A stretch of 64,000 nt of DNA from Nitrospira sp. CR1.1 (GTDB lineage Bacteria; Nitrospirota; Nitrospiria; Nitrospirales; Nitrospiraceae), in contig WIAF01000006.1 of NCBI GenBank assembly GCA_014055465.1, positions 62,001 through 126,000 of the forward strand, read 5' to 3'. Of this stretch, positions 53,396 through 63,300 are shown piece after piece. Within the stretch, counting starts at the first letter, position 1, and the number at the start of each line of letters is the position of its first letter. Under the pieces are notes generated by a model. It was given only the letters and a program-made list of their open reading frames with translations. It searched no databases and was not told where the DNA came from. Made by a program: the position numbers and the translations under genes.

Positions 53396-53719
53396 ATGCC
53401 ACGCCGTCCACGGCTCGCAGCCGGAGACCTCGCCTATCACGTCCTGAATCGTCGCGTGGGACGCTTGGCTTTATTCGACAAGCCCTCTGACTACGCCGCG
53501 TTCGAAACGATTCTCGCCGAAGCCAACGCTCAGACCCGCATTCGCATCGCCGCCTACTGCCTGATGCCGAATCACTGGCACCTCCTCCTCTGGCCTCGCC
53601 AGGATGAAGAACTCTCCGAGGTGCTCCGCTGGATGACCATCACCTACACACAACGCTGGCATGCCCACCGTAGAAGGGGTCAGGTCTTGCAATCATACAT
53701 TTTCACGTCCGGCGAATAA
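53396..53719 (+). pseudogene. REP-associated tyrosine transposase, 5' fragment
   Basis: The 107-residue product begins MPRRPRLAAGDLAYHVLNR and includes LMPNHWHLLLWPRQDEELSE, the HxH site of Y1 transposases, followed by LRWMTITYTQRWHAHRR. At that point (about 53675) homology stops and a short foreign tail follows. The catalytic tyrosine and the rest of the domain are missing, so it is truncated and presumed inactive. Short direct repeats GACAGGATCACGCCG and GACAGGATCGCGCCG (53317-53331 and 53361-53375) lie just before it. Confidence 0.82.
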
Positions 53720-53737
53720 GCTCGCACCCAGGAATTG

Positions 53738-54220
53738 CTATTTCCTTCCTGCGCGGTTCCTTTTCCAAACAAGAGCGGCAGCCGAAATCGTAAGCGGCAC
53801 CAGCAGCAAGAGCCCAACTGAAAGGCTGTACGCGGATGCGCCGAGTAGGCCGGAGTTTCGGGAATCATGATAGTCGATGCCGCTGGCTGCGATGAACAAG
53901 GCCACCAGGACGCCGGCCATGGAGAGAACCACCGCTCACAGGAGCCACCACCAGCCACCTCCCCCCTGCACAGAGGCCGTGAGAAATGTAAGGGGAATCC
54001 CGCCCAACGGAATCATGAGCCAAAGCGTTTCAAGGAAGTCGTTGCCCGCCGGAGTCGAAGGTTCATTCCTCGCCGCGAAGAGATAGACCGCAAGGCTTAT
54101 CGCAATCCAGATTCCTTCGGGTCCAAACAGAAGAGACACAACACGCCACCTCGGGGCGCCATCTTGGCTGCGAGACGCATGCGAGTCAACCGGCGTGCCC
54201 CTGCGGCGCTCACTGATCAC
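53738..54220 (-). pseudogene. membrane-protein gene copy 1, interrupted by a stop codon
   Basis: A single reading frame on the minus strand is broken by an in-frame TGA at 53933-53935. The first part (54220-53936) holds WIAISLAVYLFAARNEPSTP and GGIPLTFLTA. The second part (53932-53738) continues VLSMAGVLVALFIAASGIDY and SLSVGLLLLVPLTI. The duplicate at 57228-57665 has a cysteine codon (TGC) where this copy has TGA, so the break is a nonsense mutation. It has about four hydrophobic segments in total. Function unknown. Confidence 0.8.
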
Positions 54221-54555
54221 TGACCCTACTTCCCAAATGGAAAGAGCACAGCCAGCCTTTCCATTTCAGATCTTCACCGTGCGTGCGGAGGCCCAGGAGG
54301 CCCATATGTGTCCCTGTAGTGCCGACTCCAGACGCCAAGGCCGATGCGGGAGCAGCTGAACCGAGACACCGCATGGTGAATTGTGTCAGAACTCAGTTCA
54401 GATCCGGGAAATGACGGAAGGATCCTAAAACCAGGACTCCTCTTCAGCCTCTCTCACTTTCCGTATTCAGTTTGTGATCGATGGATGTTCCTCTATAATT
54501 TAACCCAGAAGTGCAGAGGCCGGGCTGGTCAGTGACTCGCCAGATGGAGGTTGCC
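54221..54555. other. 335 bp gap with no recognised gene
   Basis: No coding pattern. A short inverted repeat TGGAAAG...CTTTCCA occurs at about 54238-54263. The last 60 bases include the GGAGG ribosome site for the next gene. Confidence 0.4.
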
Positions 54556-55374
54556 ATGGTTTCTGTTCCGCTGAATAATTTAACCAATGATTCGATCAAC
54601 TCCGACGACGCAATCCTGCTTTTTGAAAGCGGTAGCCACAAGGTCTATTGGATCGGCACACACACTGGAGGAGACGAGATAGAGTGCAACACCTACCTGA
54701 TTATCGACGGAAACGAAGGCTACCTGCTTGAACCGGGTGGGTTCGACCGGTTTCCACACGTGTTCAAGAAAGTGTGCCTTCTCCTCAGCCCGATGAGCAT
54801 CACCCACCTGTTCTTCAGCCACCAAGATCCCGATATCTGCGCCTCATTTCCCAGTTGGACCAAGTGGAATGAACACATCAAGCTGGTCGTGTCGAGCCTA
54901 TGGACTCGGTTCATGCTGCATTACGAATCCAGAGACGTGAGCGGCAAGGCTCACCATCTCGATTTCGTCAAAGTACCGGACGAGGGCCTTTCGATCCCGT
55001 TGAAAGAAGGCGGCCGACTCGATTGTATCTCCGCGCCATTTCTTCACTCCCCCGGTAATATTCTTGTTCACGATACGGTCAGCGGGTTCCTGTTTTCAGG
55101 AGATGTCGGAGCAGCCATGTACAAGGACCACACATTCAGGCTCGTGATCGATGATTGGACCCTGCACACCCAAGCCATGCAGGGATTTCATCAACGCTAT
55201 ATGTCCAGCAACCGGGCTGTCGCCGGGATGAACACACGACTCGCACCACTGCCGATCACGGCAATTCTTCCTCAGCACGGATGCATTTTTCGCGGGGAAG
55301 AGGTCTCGCGCTTTACGCAATGGCTCGGCAAACTCCCCGTCGGAGCCGACTATTTCTATCCCGACGTAGCTTAA
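54556..55374 (+). CDS. MBL-fold protein of the flavodiiron/ODP type
   Basis: About 272 residues. The metal-binding elements are HLFFSHQDPDI (an HxDxD-like variant of HxExD), SPGN, LFSGDVGAAMYKD and ILPQHGCIF, the pattern of the diiron MBL domain found in flavodiiron proteins and in ODP oxygen sensors. The flavodoxin domain is absent, as in ODP. It may reduce oxygen or sense it. ATG 54556 is chosen as GGAGG lies 5 bp before it. The gene lies alone between the two broken RAYT ends. Confidence 0.8.
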   Translation: MVSVPLNNLTNDSINSDDAILLFESGSHKVYWIGTHTGGDEIECNTYLIIDGNEGYLLEPGGFDRFPHVFKKVCLLLSPMSITHLFFSHQDPDICASFPSWTKWNEHIKLVVSSLWTRFMLHYESRDVSGKAHHLDFVKVPDEGLSIPLKEGGRLDCISAPFLHSPGNILVHDTVSGFLFSGDVGAAMYKDHTFRLVIDDWTLHTQAMQGFHQRYMSSNRAVAGMNTRLAPLPITAILPQHGCIFRGEEVSRFTQWLGKLPVGADYFYPDVA

Positions 55375-55667
55375 TCCCTGCGGGCAATGGTGTGTGCCGC
55401 CAATGAACAAACAACGGGAAGTCGTTTTTTGAACCATGCAAAACATGCCAGGAATCGTTTCAGTCCGCCGTCCCCCCACTACACTCCGACAGGCAGCTGC
55501 AACCCGGCCTGACGCTTGTCGATCGTTCGCCTTCTCCAGCCACTCGCCGGGATCCGTTCAATAGCCGTATAGTCCCTCTCCTGCGCGAATATACGCGGCA
55601 GGCCGTTTCCGCGATTCAGCACTGATTCAGCAAGCCTACGGCTGCGGGGCGCAAGTGAACACACTAG
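55375..55667. other. 293 bp gap with no recognised gene
   Basis: Only short frames without family features are seen. A stop TAG at 55665 limits the next frame. Confidence 0.4.
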
Positions 55668-55979
55668 AACCCCGCCATCACTTCCCCCCGTGCCGAAGCA
55701 GATCTACTACTATCCGCTACAACCGACAAGGCAACATCTGAGCTGGTCTCAACAACCCGGCTGCGCATTCCCCGAGAAACAGGAGCACAGCGGATAGTTC
55801 GTGGACGATACTATGTTGGAATACACGGCCACCGTCACTTCCCAGCCAGGCTGGTTGCACGATGGCTGCAGATCCCGTTGTATAGACGCATCATCATCGG
55901 CCTCATCGGCCTGATACTGGGCGTCGCAGTGGGGCTTGCGTTGAGAAACAAGGGCGGGATCAAGGAGATGCCAAGCTGA
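55668..55979 (+). pseudogene. possible membrane-protein remnant
   Basis: A frame of 103 codons, open from a TAG to TGA, without a good start. The end is hydrophobic: RRIIIGLIGLILGVAVGLAL, preceded by HRHFPARLVARWLQIPLY. This resembles the first helix of transporter families such as dicarboxylate or cation symporters, but no other domain is present. It may be a chance frame or a gene fragment. Confidence 0.3.
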
Positions 55980-55988
55980 CAGCTTGGC

Positions 55989-56194
55989 TCAGTGACTAGC
56001 CCATGAGGCGGCCACGCGATTGGGTGGCGCGCATGAATCGCCCGAAGACTGCATCGCAGCTGGAATCACTCCGAACGAGTGTGCAACGGGGCCACCTGTT
56101 CGCTTAAGAAGCTTGGGTGCGGGGATTAGCAAAGCGGTTTGGAATGGAGTCGCTCAGGCCACGGAGACGACCGGAAGGGTGCTGAGAAGAGACG
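55989..56194 (+). pseudogene. REP-associated tyrosine transposase, 3' fragment
   Basis: Translation gives RPRDWVARMNRPKTASQLES, then LRTSVQRGHLFA, an in-frame TAA, EAWVRGLAKRFGMESLRPRRRPEG. This is the usual C-terminal end of RAYT proteins (VNRPQTxxELxxLRxSVxRG ... LGLESTLRPRGRP). It has a stop codon inside and lacks the front, so it is a decayed end. It could be the other end of the fragment at 53396-53719, but the middle part with the tyrosine is missing. Confidence 0.75.
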
Positions 56195-56249
56195 CCCTGA
56201 ACTTGGAGGCTAGCCAAGCAGAGGGGTTGTGATATGAGCAGTCCCGATC

Positions 56250-57014
56250 CTACCGAATGCCGACAAATCTTCCTCGCAGTGAATATTCGTAACTGTCAGT
56301 CAAGACCTTTGTCATGTCCGGAGCGTGATGATCAAATTGCTCAAAGACCGTCTTGAAACCCAATTCGTATATCAGTCCGATCAGGTCTTCCCGTTTCACC
56401 CAAAATGACTGGCTATTATGAAAAGAGGCCCAGCGAAGCCCTTGCCGTTCGTCAACGGAGGCATTGTCCTGGAACTCTCTATACCAACGGCCCTTCAGAG
56501 ACTCGTTCGATGTCATGGGAGAAAGCACATACTGCGATTTTACCCGATCGGACTCGATCGAAAAATGCGTATCAAGAATGAGCATTTTTTTCGTCTGCTT
56601 GGCCACCTGTTCCAGAAATGCTTTTGGTTGATCCAAGTGATAGAGCAGACCACAGCAAAACACCGTGTCAAATCTGCCATAAGAGGAAAAGTTCAACACA
56701 TTGTCCTGCACGAATTGCAGATTCGGGAGACTGACATGCTCCTTCACATAGGAGCAGCATTGAAAGTTCGCGTCTCTGACCTCGATCCCCACCGCCTCGA
56801 ATCCCATCCTGGCAAATCCGACCGAGTAGCCCCCTTCCAAACATCCCAGATCCACAATGCGATGGTTCTCCTTGCCGGCAGGAAACACCACGTCTAACAG
56901 CCTCCTGAGAGAGTGAAACCCAGGCCACTCCTCCACCAACAGTGGCGCATCAGGTATGGTGCGCCTGCCGCCATCGAGCCGGATGTTGTGTGCAGTAAAG
57001 GAAGGCACGCTCAT
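56250..57014 (-). CDS. class I SAM-dependent methyltransferase
   Basis: A 254-residue protein. Motif I is RIVDLGCLEGGYSVGFARMG (about 53-72), followed by VGIEVRDANFQC and motif NVLNFSSYGRFDTVFCCGLLYHLDQP. The C-terminal part (RWASFHNSQSFWVKREDLIG) fits methyltransferases acting on small molecules or sugars, but the substrate is unknown. It starts at ATG 57014 and the end is 56 bases from the RAYT remnant. Confidence 0.82.
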   Translation of the reverse strand: MSVPSFTAHNIRLDGGRRTIPDAPLLVEEWPGFHSLRRLLDVVFPAGKENHRIVDLGCLEGGYSVGFARMGFEAVGIEVRDANFQCCSYVKEHVSLPNLQFVQDNVLNFSSYGRFDTVFCCGLLYHLDQPKAFLEQVAKQTKKMLILDTHFSIESDRVKSQYVLSPMTSNESLKGRWYREFQDNASVDERQGLRWASFHNSQSFWVKREDLIGLIYELGFKTVFEQFDHHAPDMTKVLTDSYEYSLRGRFVGIR

Positions 57015-57227
57015 ACCAAGCCCCTTTCACGAGGGTTCAATTTCATCAATGCCCACTGCTATACGCCGGACGTGAACCGCAAGCCATATATGCCCCATAA
57101 CTCTGAGTCTGTCCATAATAGAACGGGAACTCGACCTGCCGACTGGAGCTCCGAATGGTGGCTGTCAAATACGGGCGACTTCAACTCTGGAAATCGCACA
57201 GTCCACCTGCGGACGCAGCAACTCGCA
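57015..57227. other. 213 bp gap with no recognised gene
   Basis: No coding pattern or strong structure was seen. Confidence 0.4.
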
Positions 57228-57665
57228 CTAGGCACCGTTATCTCGTCCTCGCCCGTTTTTTTTCCATGCTAGAGCCGCAGCGATGAACGTATGGGGCACC
57301 AGCAGCAAGAGCCCAACTGAAAGACTGTACGCGGGCGCGTCGAGTAAGCCGGAGTTACGGGAATCGTGATAGTCGACGCCACTGGCCGCGATGAACGAGG
57401 CCACCGACACGCCAACCATGGAGAGAACCACCACGCACAGGAGCCACCACCAGCCACCTCTCCCCGACGCATAGGCCGTGAGAAATGTGAGGGGAATCCC
57501 GCCTAACGGAATCACGAGGCAGAGCGTTTCAAGGAAGTCGTTGCCCGCCGGAGTCGAAGGTTCATCCCTCGCCAACAAAAGATAGACCACAGGGCTAATC
57601 GCGATCCACCGATAATGGCTTTCGCGCCCTTGACCTGACGGTTGTAGATGTACGGATTGCTCCAA
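57228..57665 (-). pseudogene. membrane-protein gene copy 2, 5' end replaced
   Basis: A 145-residue frame. From about residue 20 it parallels copy 1 (WIAISPVVYLLLARDEPSTP, IPLGGIPLTFLTA, VSVASFIAASGVDY, SLSVGLLLLVPHTF) without the internal stop. The first ~19 residues (MEQSVHLQPSGQGRESHYR) come from the epimerase remnant read on another frame, so the native N-terminus is lost. It may still be translated as a small membrane protein. The joining point is about 57605. Confidence 0.7.
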
Positions 57666-57893
57666 CTTGGATTGAAGGCGCTGGTAACGGCCCCGTGACC
57701 GCCAACCGAACGAGCCACCTCATCGGCCTGGTAGATATCGGCTTTCAGGGGATGAAGATGCGGGTGCGGCGGTAATGTGTTCGGATGCCGCACGATGGCC
57801 GTGACCTCATGGCCGCGGCCCACGGCGTCCTGCACAAGAGCCGATTTGATGAATCCGGTGGTGCGTCGATCAAGGCGACCCTCATCCTGCGCC
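57606..57893 (-). pseudogene. NAD(P)-binding epimerase/NmrA-like remnant
   Basis: On the minus strand the frame VQDAVGRGHEVTAIVRHPNT and LKADIYQADEVARSVGGHGAVTSAFNP, then PYIYNRQVKGAKAIIGG, matches the N-terminal third of SDR/NmrA-like reductases (YwnB type). The front reads VALIDA and then shifts frame before TGFIKSALVQDAV, so there is a frameshift of one or two bases at about 57867. It ends at 57606, where the sequence switches to the membrane-protein copy. Confidence 0.75.
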
Positions 57894-57934
57894 TCTATTT
57901 AAACGGCTACGCGCGCATAAGGAGTTCAGGAGTC

Positions 57935-58798
57935 TTAGTGATTCGCCTGCGACAGATACCGATACATGCCTTCCACGTTCTCCGGAAACCAATCGGCATA
58001 GCGCTGCCACTGCTCATATTTGGGAAGCCTTACGGCCTGCTTGGTTTCTTCCATGCTGCGGCCTTGCTTCACGTGCTCGAGTACGGCGGCCCGGAGATCT
58101 TCAAGATAGCCGCGAAACAGGCGCACGTGGTCCTTCCTGCCGATCTTCCCATGGCCGGGCACGAGCATCTCAAAATCCAACTGCTCAACCTTCTTGAGCG
58201 ATTCGATCCACTCGTCGGGATAGTCGCTCTTCAGCGTGCGATAGGCGACGGTTTCGACGGGAATGAAATCCACGGCGAACAGCAGCTTGTGCTGAGGCAA
58301 CAGGACGACCACGCTGTTGTCCGAATGGTTCCTGCCGGTATAAATCAATTCAACGTGAGTGCCGCCGAGGTCGATGGACAATCGGTCGGTGAAGGTGATG
58401 TCCGGAACGGGAGTTGCCGGATCCGCCGCCTGCAGAATGTTCGGCCGAGCCAGAGCATGGCTGACATAAATAGCGTGCTCGGCAAAGACGCTGCCGCCGG
58501 TGATGTGGTCGTTGTGGTGATGGCTGTAGATGACGTACCGTACCGGCTGATCCGTGAGTTTCTTGATCTCGGCATTCAGCCAAGCGGCCGCGTCTGCGCT
58601 GATCGGGTCGGTGACGATCACGCCCTGCGGCGTCGTGATAAACACAGCCTGATGGAATTGATGCCGGAACAGATAGACGTTGTCGGCCAGCCTGGTGATT
58701 TCATCATCGGGTCGTGATTGTTGGGCTGCCGCCTCGACACTGTGCATCACTAGACAGCCAATGATCAGCCAACAGGGGAACCATTTCGAAACCGTCAT
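57935..58798 (-). CDS. secreted MBL-fold metallo-hydrolase
   Basis: About 287 residues with a signal peptide (FPCWLIIGCLVMHSVEAAA). The zinc motifs are SHHHNDHITGG (HxHxDH), YTGRNHSDNS and LVPGHGKI. This matches periplasmic quinoprotein-relay-type or lactonase-like MBL proteins. ATG 58798 follows a strong AAGGAGG. It is the last gene on the right of the islet and 105 bp upstream of the efflux operon's 3' end. Confidence 0.83.
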   Translation of the reverse strand: MTVSKWFPCWLIIGCLVMHSVEAAAQQSRPDDEITRLADNVYLFRHQFHQAVFITTPQGVIVTDPISADAAAWLNAEIKKLTDQPVRYVIYSHHHNDHITGGSVFAEHAIYVSHALARPNILQAADPATPVPDITFTDRLSIDLGGTHVELIYTGRNHSDNSVVVLLPQHKLLFAVDFIPVETVAYRTLKSDYPDEWIESLKKVEQLDFEMLVPGHGKIGRKDHVRLFRGYLEDLRAAVLEHVKQGRSMEETKQAVRLPKYEQWQRYADWFPENVEGMYRYLSQANH

Positions 58799-58903
58799 GA
58801 GCCCCTCCTTGCGATGATCCGGCGACCCGCTCATGAAACGCCTTGTCGGCACCGTCAGGAGAACGGTCAGCCTCCATCGATATCAAGATTCGTGAACCGC
58901 GCA

Positions 58904-60337
58904 TCATTTGGATTGGGCCTCGACGGCGGTCGCCATCGGCCGTGCCGGCCCCTGTTCCTCCAGTGACCACCCTCCCCCCAAGGCTTTGTAGAGTTGAACC
59001 ACCGACGTCAGATAGAGACGACGGGTCGAGGCAAGGGAGAGTTCGGCGTCGAACAGATTGCGTTGCGCGATCAGCACGTCCAAATAGTTCGCCAGACCGC
59101 CCTTGTAGCGGAGACTGGCGAGTCGCAGCGCCGCTTGCAAGGCATTGACCTGTCGCTCCTGCGCCGCCGCCTGCTCGCGGGCGGTGCTGACGCCCACCAA
59201 CGCATCTTCGACTTCTTTGAACGCTACGAGAATCGTCTGCTTGTATTGGGCCACTGCCTGGCGGGCCTGGGCCTCGGCCGCGTCCTGTTGAAACCCGAGC
59301 GCCTGCGCATTCAGCAACGAGCCGGTCAACCCGGGACCCAACACCCCGAAATCCCCGCCTGGAGTGAACAGCTTCCCCAAGCTCGGATTCGCGATGCCCA
59401 ACGTCCCGGTGAGGGAGATTTTGGGAAAGCGGTCGGCCTTCGCGGCCCCGATCCTGGCGGTCGCCGCAGCCAACTGCTGCTCAGCCTGCACGATATCCGG
59501 GCGTCGCTGCAGCAGTTCGGAGGGCAGGCCGGCCGGCACGAAGGGTGGCATCGTTTGCCCGGTCAACGCCAGACCTCTCGGAATCTGGCCGGGATTCCTC
59601 CCCAATAACACGCTCAGTTCATTTTCCTTCTGAATCATTTGGCGTTTCAAATCGGCGATACGGGCTGCCGCGTTTTCCCGCTCGGCCTGGAACTGCTCGA
59701 CATCCAGCCGATCAATCAATCCCTGCCTGTGGCGCGCCTGACTGATGCGCACCGATTCATTCCACGCCTTCAAGGTGCGCTCGGCGATTTCCAATTGCAG
59801 ATCGAACTGCCGCAGATCGAAATACGACTGCGCCACGCCTCCGACCAACTGCAGCACGATCGCGCGTCGGTTGTCCTCCCTGGCCAGCAGGTCGGCCCGC
59901 GCGGCTTCGTTGGAGCGGCGGATGCGTCCCCAAACGTCGATCTCCCAAGCGAGATTGCCCTGCAAATAATAGTTGAAGGGGTTGCTGAATCCGGGAAACC
60001 GGACACCACCTTCTCGCACAATAGGTCCATTCGCCGTCGCGGTCAGTTGCGGCGCATAGTCGGTTCTGGAGATGAATAGCCGCGCCTTGAATTCTTCGAC
60101 GGTCGCCACGGCGCGCTCAAGATCCTTGTTCTCCTCCAGCGATACGCGGATCAGTTTTTGAAGTTCTTCATCCCGATAGAGCTCCCACCAAGGCATGTTG
60201 GCGAGCGACGGCAGATCTTTCTCTTCCCCGGCCATCCGGAACGACTCGGTGACGGGAATGTCGGGCCGCGAGTAATCCGGCCCCATCGCGCAGGCCGACA
60301 ACAACACAGCGGCTCCCATCAACGCGACAACACGCAT
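58904..60337 (-). CDS. RND efflux outer membrane factor (NodT type)
   Basis: A 477-residue outer-membrane lipoprotein of the TolC/NodT family, the exit duct of the pump. It has the lipobox LLSACAMGPDYSRP, then PWWELYRDEELQKLI, a repeat of coiled-coil helices, and PSELLQRRPDIVQAEQQLAA, the conserved turn of OEP repeats. ATG 60337 follows a GGAGGG and is preferred to a longer frame to 60553. It is encoded directly after the permease gene, whose stop is adjacent. Confidence 0.92.
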   Translation of the reverse strand: MRVVALMGAAVLLSACAMGPDYSRPDIPVTESFRMAGEEKDLPSLANMPWWELYRDEELQKLIRVSLEENKDLERAVATVEEFKARLFISRTDYAPQLTATANGPIVREGGVRFPGFSNPFNYYLQGNLAWEIDVWGRIRRSNEAARADLLAREDNRRAIVLQLVGGVAQSYFDLRQFDLQLEIAERTLKAWNESVRISQARHRQGLIDRLDVEQFQAERENAAARIADLKRQMIQKENELSVLLGRNPGQIPRGLALTGQTMPPFVPAGLPSELLQRRPDIVQAEQQLAAATARIGAAKADRFPKISLTGTLGIANPSLGKLFTPGGDFGVLGPGLTGSLLNAQALGFQQDAAEAQARQAVAQYKQTILVAFKEVEDALVGVSTAREQAAAQERQVNALQAALRLASLRYKGGLANYLDVLIAQRNLFDAELSLASTRRLYLTSVVQLYKALGGGWSLEEQGPARPMATAVEAQSK

Positions 60338-60338
60338 G

Positions 60339-63300
60339 TCACTGCCCTCCTTCCCTGGATGTCGGGGTCGATCCGGCCCGGATTGCTTCGGCTCCGTCCG
60401 CCGGAACCGGTCTTGCAGCCGGTCGGACGAACGATCGGACCAGCACGAAGAACAAGGGAACGAAAAAGACGGCCAGAAAGGTTGCGGCCAGCATCCCGCC
60501 GAATACGCCGATGCCGATCGAATGGCGGCTGGCAGCCCCGGCGCCACTGGCAAGCAGCAAGGGCACCACGCCGAGAATAAATGCCATTGAGGTCATGAGG
60601 ATCGGCCGGAACCGCAACTGCGCGGCCTCGATCGCAGCATCCTTCAGCGAGAGACCGTGCGCATAGCGCTGATTGGCAAACTCCACGATCAGGATGGCGT
60701 TCTTGGCCGCAAGCCCGATGAGAGTGACCAGGCCGATTTGAAAATAGATGTCGTTGGCCATTCCCGAAAGCCACACGGCAACCAGCGCGCCGAACACCCC
60801 GAACGGCACAGCCAAAATGACCGCAAAGGGAACGCTCCAGCTCTCGTATTGCGCGGCCAGCAGCAGAAATACCATCAGCAGTCCGAACCCGAATGCGACC
60901 ATCGATTGCGTTCCCGCCTTGCGTTCCTGATAGGAAATCCCGCTCCAATCAATGTCGAAGCCCTGCGGGAGGAGGACGTCTTGCGCCGCTCGCTCCAGGG
61001 CATCGAGCGCCTGGCCTGAACTGTATCCCGGCGCCGCGGATCCGAGCACGAGCGCGGTGTTAAACCCATTAAAGTGGGTGACAGGATCGGGTCCGCTGGA
61101 ATAGGTCGTCGTGACGACCGTATCGAGCGGGATCATCGAGACCCCCTGCCCGTTCGTCGCCCGCACATAGATTTTGCTGATGTCCGAGGGCCGGGCGCGG
61201 TACTGGGGTTCGGCTTCGGTTTGGACCCGATACACGCGGCCGAACTTGACGAAATCGTTCACATACAGATTCCCGAAGTAGGCCTGGAGGGTATCGAAGA
61301 CTTCGGAGATCGGCACCCCGAGCGCTTTGGCCCGTTCCCGATTGATTTTGGCCTGCACGCGCGGCGCGCTCACGCGGAAACTAGTGCTGACCGATCCGAT
61401 GGCGGGGTCCTGCCTGGCCCTGGCGACGAATTCCTGCGCCACGGCGCCGAACTTTTTGAAGTCCCCGCCGGTCGGATCTTGAAGCTGCATGGAGAACCCG
61501 CCGGTCGCGCCGAGCCCGCGGATCGAAGGCGCATTGAAGGCTAACACCAGTGCGCCGGGAATCTTGGCAAACTCTCTGAACGCGCCGCCGATAATCGACT
61601 TCGCATGATCTTGTTCGCGCTTCCGCTCGTCCCACGGTTTGAGCGGCGTGAACATGGTGGCGGTGTTGGTGCCCCGCGTATTGAAGACAAAGTTCTGCCC
61701 CGACAACACTTGTGTCCCATAGATCGCGGGCAAGGTATGGTAGTACTGCTCCACCTGATCGAGCACGGCATCCGTGCGTTTTTTCGAGGCTCCGTCCGGG
61801 AGCTGCACGACCGTGATGAAGTACCCCTGATCTTCATCGGGCAAAAACGCCATCGGAATCGAACGAAAGAGACCGGCGGCGATCACGAGAAGCAGGCCGA
61901 ACAGCACCATCGAAAGCAGCCCATGTTTCAACATGAGGCCCACGCCGTTCGTATAGCGACCTTGAATCCGATCGAATGCGCGGTTGAAGAGTCCGAACAG
62001 GCCCCGGTGAGATTCGTGACCCGGCTTCAAGATCAACGCGCAGAGTGCCGGGCTGAGGGTCAAGGCCACGAATCCCGAGATCGTCACGGAGACCGCAATC
62101 GTGATGGCGAATTGCTTGTACAACTGGCCGGTAATACCCCCCAGAAACCCCACCGGGACGAACACGGCGCAGAGAATCAGCACGATAGCAATGACGGGGC
62201 CGGCGACTTCGCTCATGGCTCGCTTCGCCGCGTCTCTCGGCGACAGTCCGCCGGCCATGTGGCGCTCCACATTCTCCACCACCACGATGGCGTCGTCCAC
62301 CACGATCCCGATGGCAAGCACCAACCCAAACAACGTCAGCGTGTTGATCGAAAAACCCAGCGCGGCCATGCCTGCGAACGTGCCGATCAGGGACACCGGA
62401 ACCGCCAGGGCGGGAATCAACGTGGCCCGCCAGCTTTGCAGAAAGAGATACACGACCAGCAACACGAGAATCATGGCGTCGCGCAACGTAGCGATGACCT
62501 CGTGGATCGAGACTTCGACGAAGCGCGTCGTGTCATAGGGAATATCGTACGTGACGCCCGGCGGGAACACTCTCTTCATGCGCTCCATTTCAGCCCGGAC
62601 CCGTTTGACCGTGTCGAGAGCATTGGCGCCGGGCGAAAGAAATGTGAGGAGCAGAGCGGTGGGTTTGCGGTTATAGCGGCCTTCGAGGACGTACGACTGC
62701 GCGCCCAGCTCCACTCGCGCCACATCCTTGAGGCGGACCATGGAGCCGTTCGGCAAGGCCCGGACGATCATCTCTTCGAACTCGCGCACATCCGACATCC
62801 GTCCGTCGGTAATCAACGGGAGCGTGAGCTCCGTGGCCACCGGCATGGGTTCCCGACCGATCGTGCCGGCGGGAAAATCCCGGTTCTGTTCGCGCACGAC
62901 GTTCGCGATATCCGTCGGCGTCAGGCTGAGCTGCGCCATGCGAACCGGGTCGAGGATCAGGCGCATACTGTAGTTCTGTTGCCCGAATACCAACGCGTCA
63001 CCGACACCCGGCAGGCGCTTGATATTGTCGAGAATGCGCAGCGTGACAAAGTTGGAGAGGAAAAAGGCATCCTGTTGCGGGTCGTCCGATTGCATGACCA
63101 TGACGGCCAGGAGATCCGGAGACATCTTCTTGACCGTGATCCCTTGCCGGACGACTTCCGGCGGCAGTTGAGGCTCGGCCAGTTTCTGGCGGTTTTGGGC
63201 CTGGACCTGCGCAATATCGACGTTGGTGCCGATCTGGAACGTGAGCCGGATGCTCATGTGCCCATCGTTCGTACTCGTCGAATCAAAGTAGAGCAGGTTG

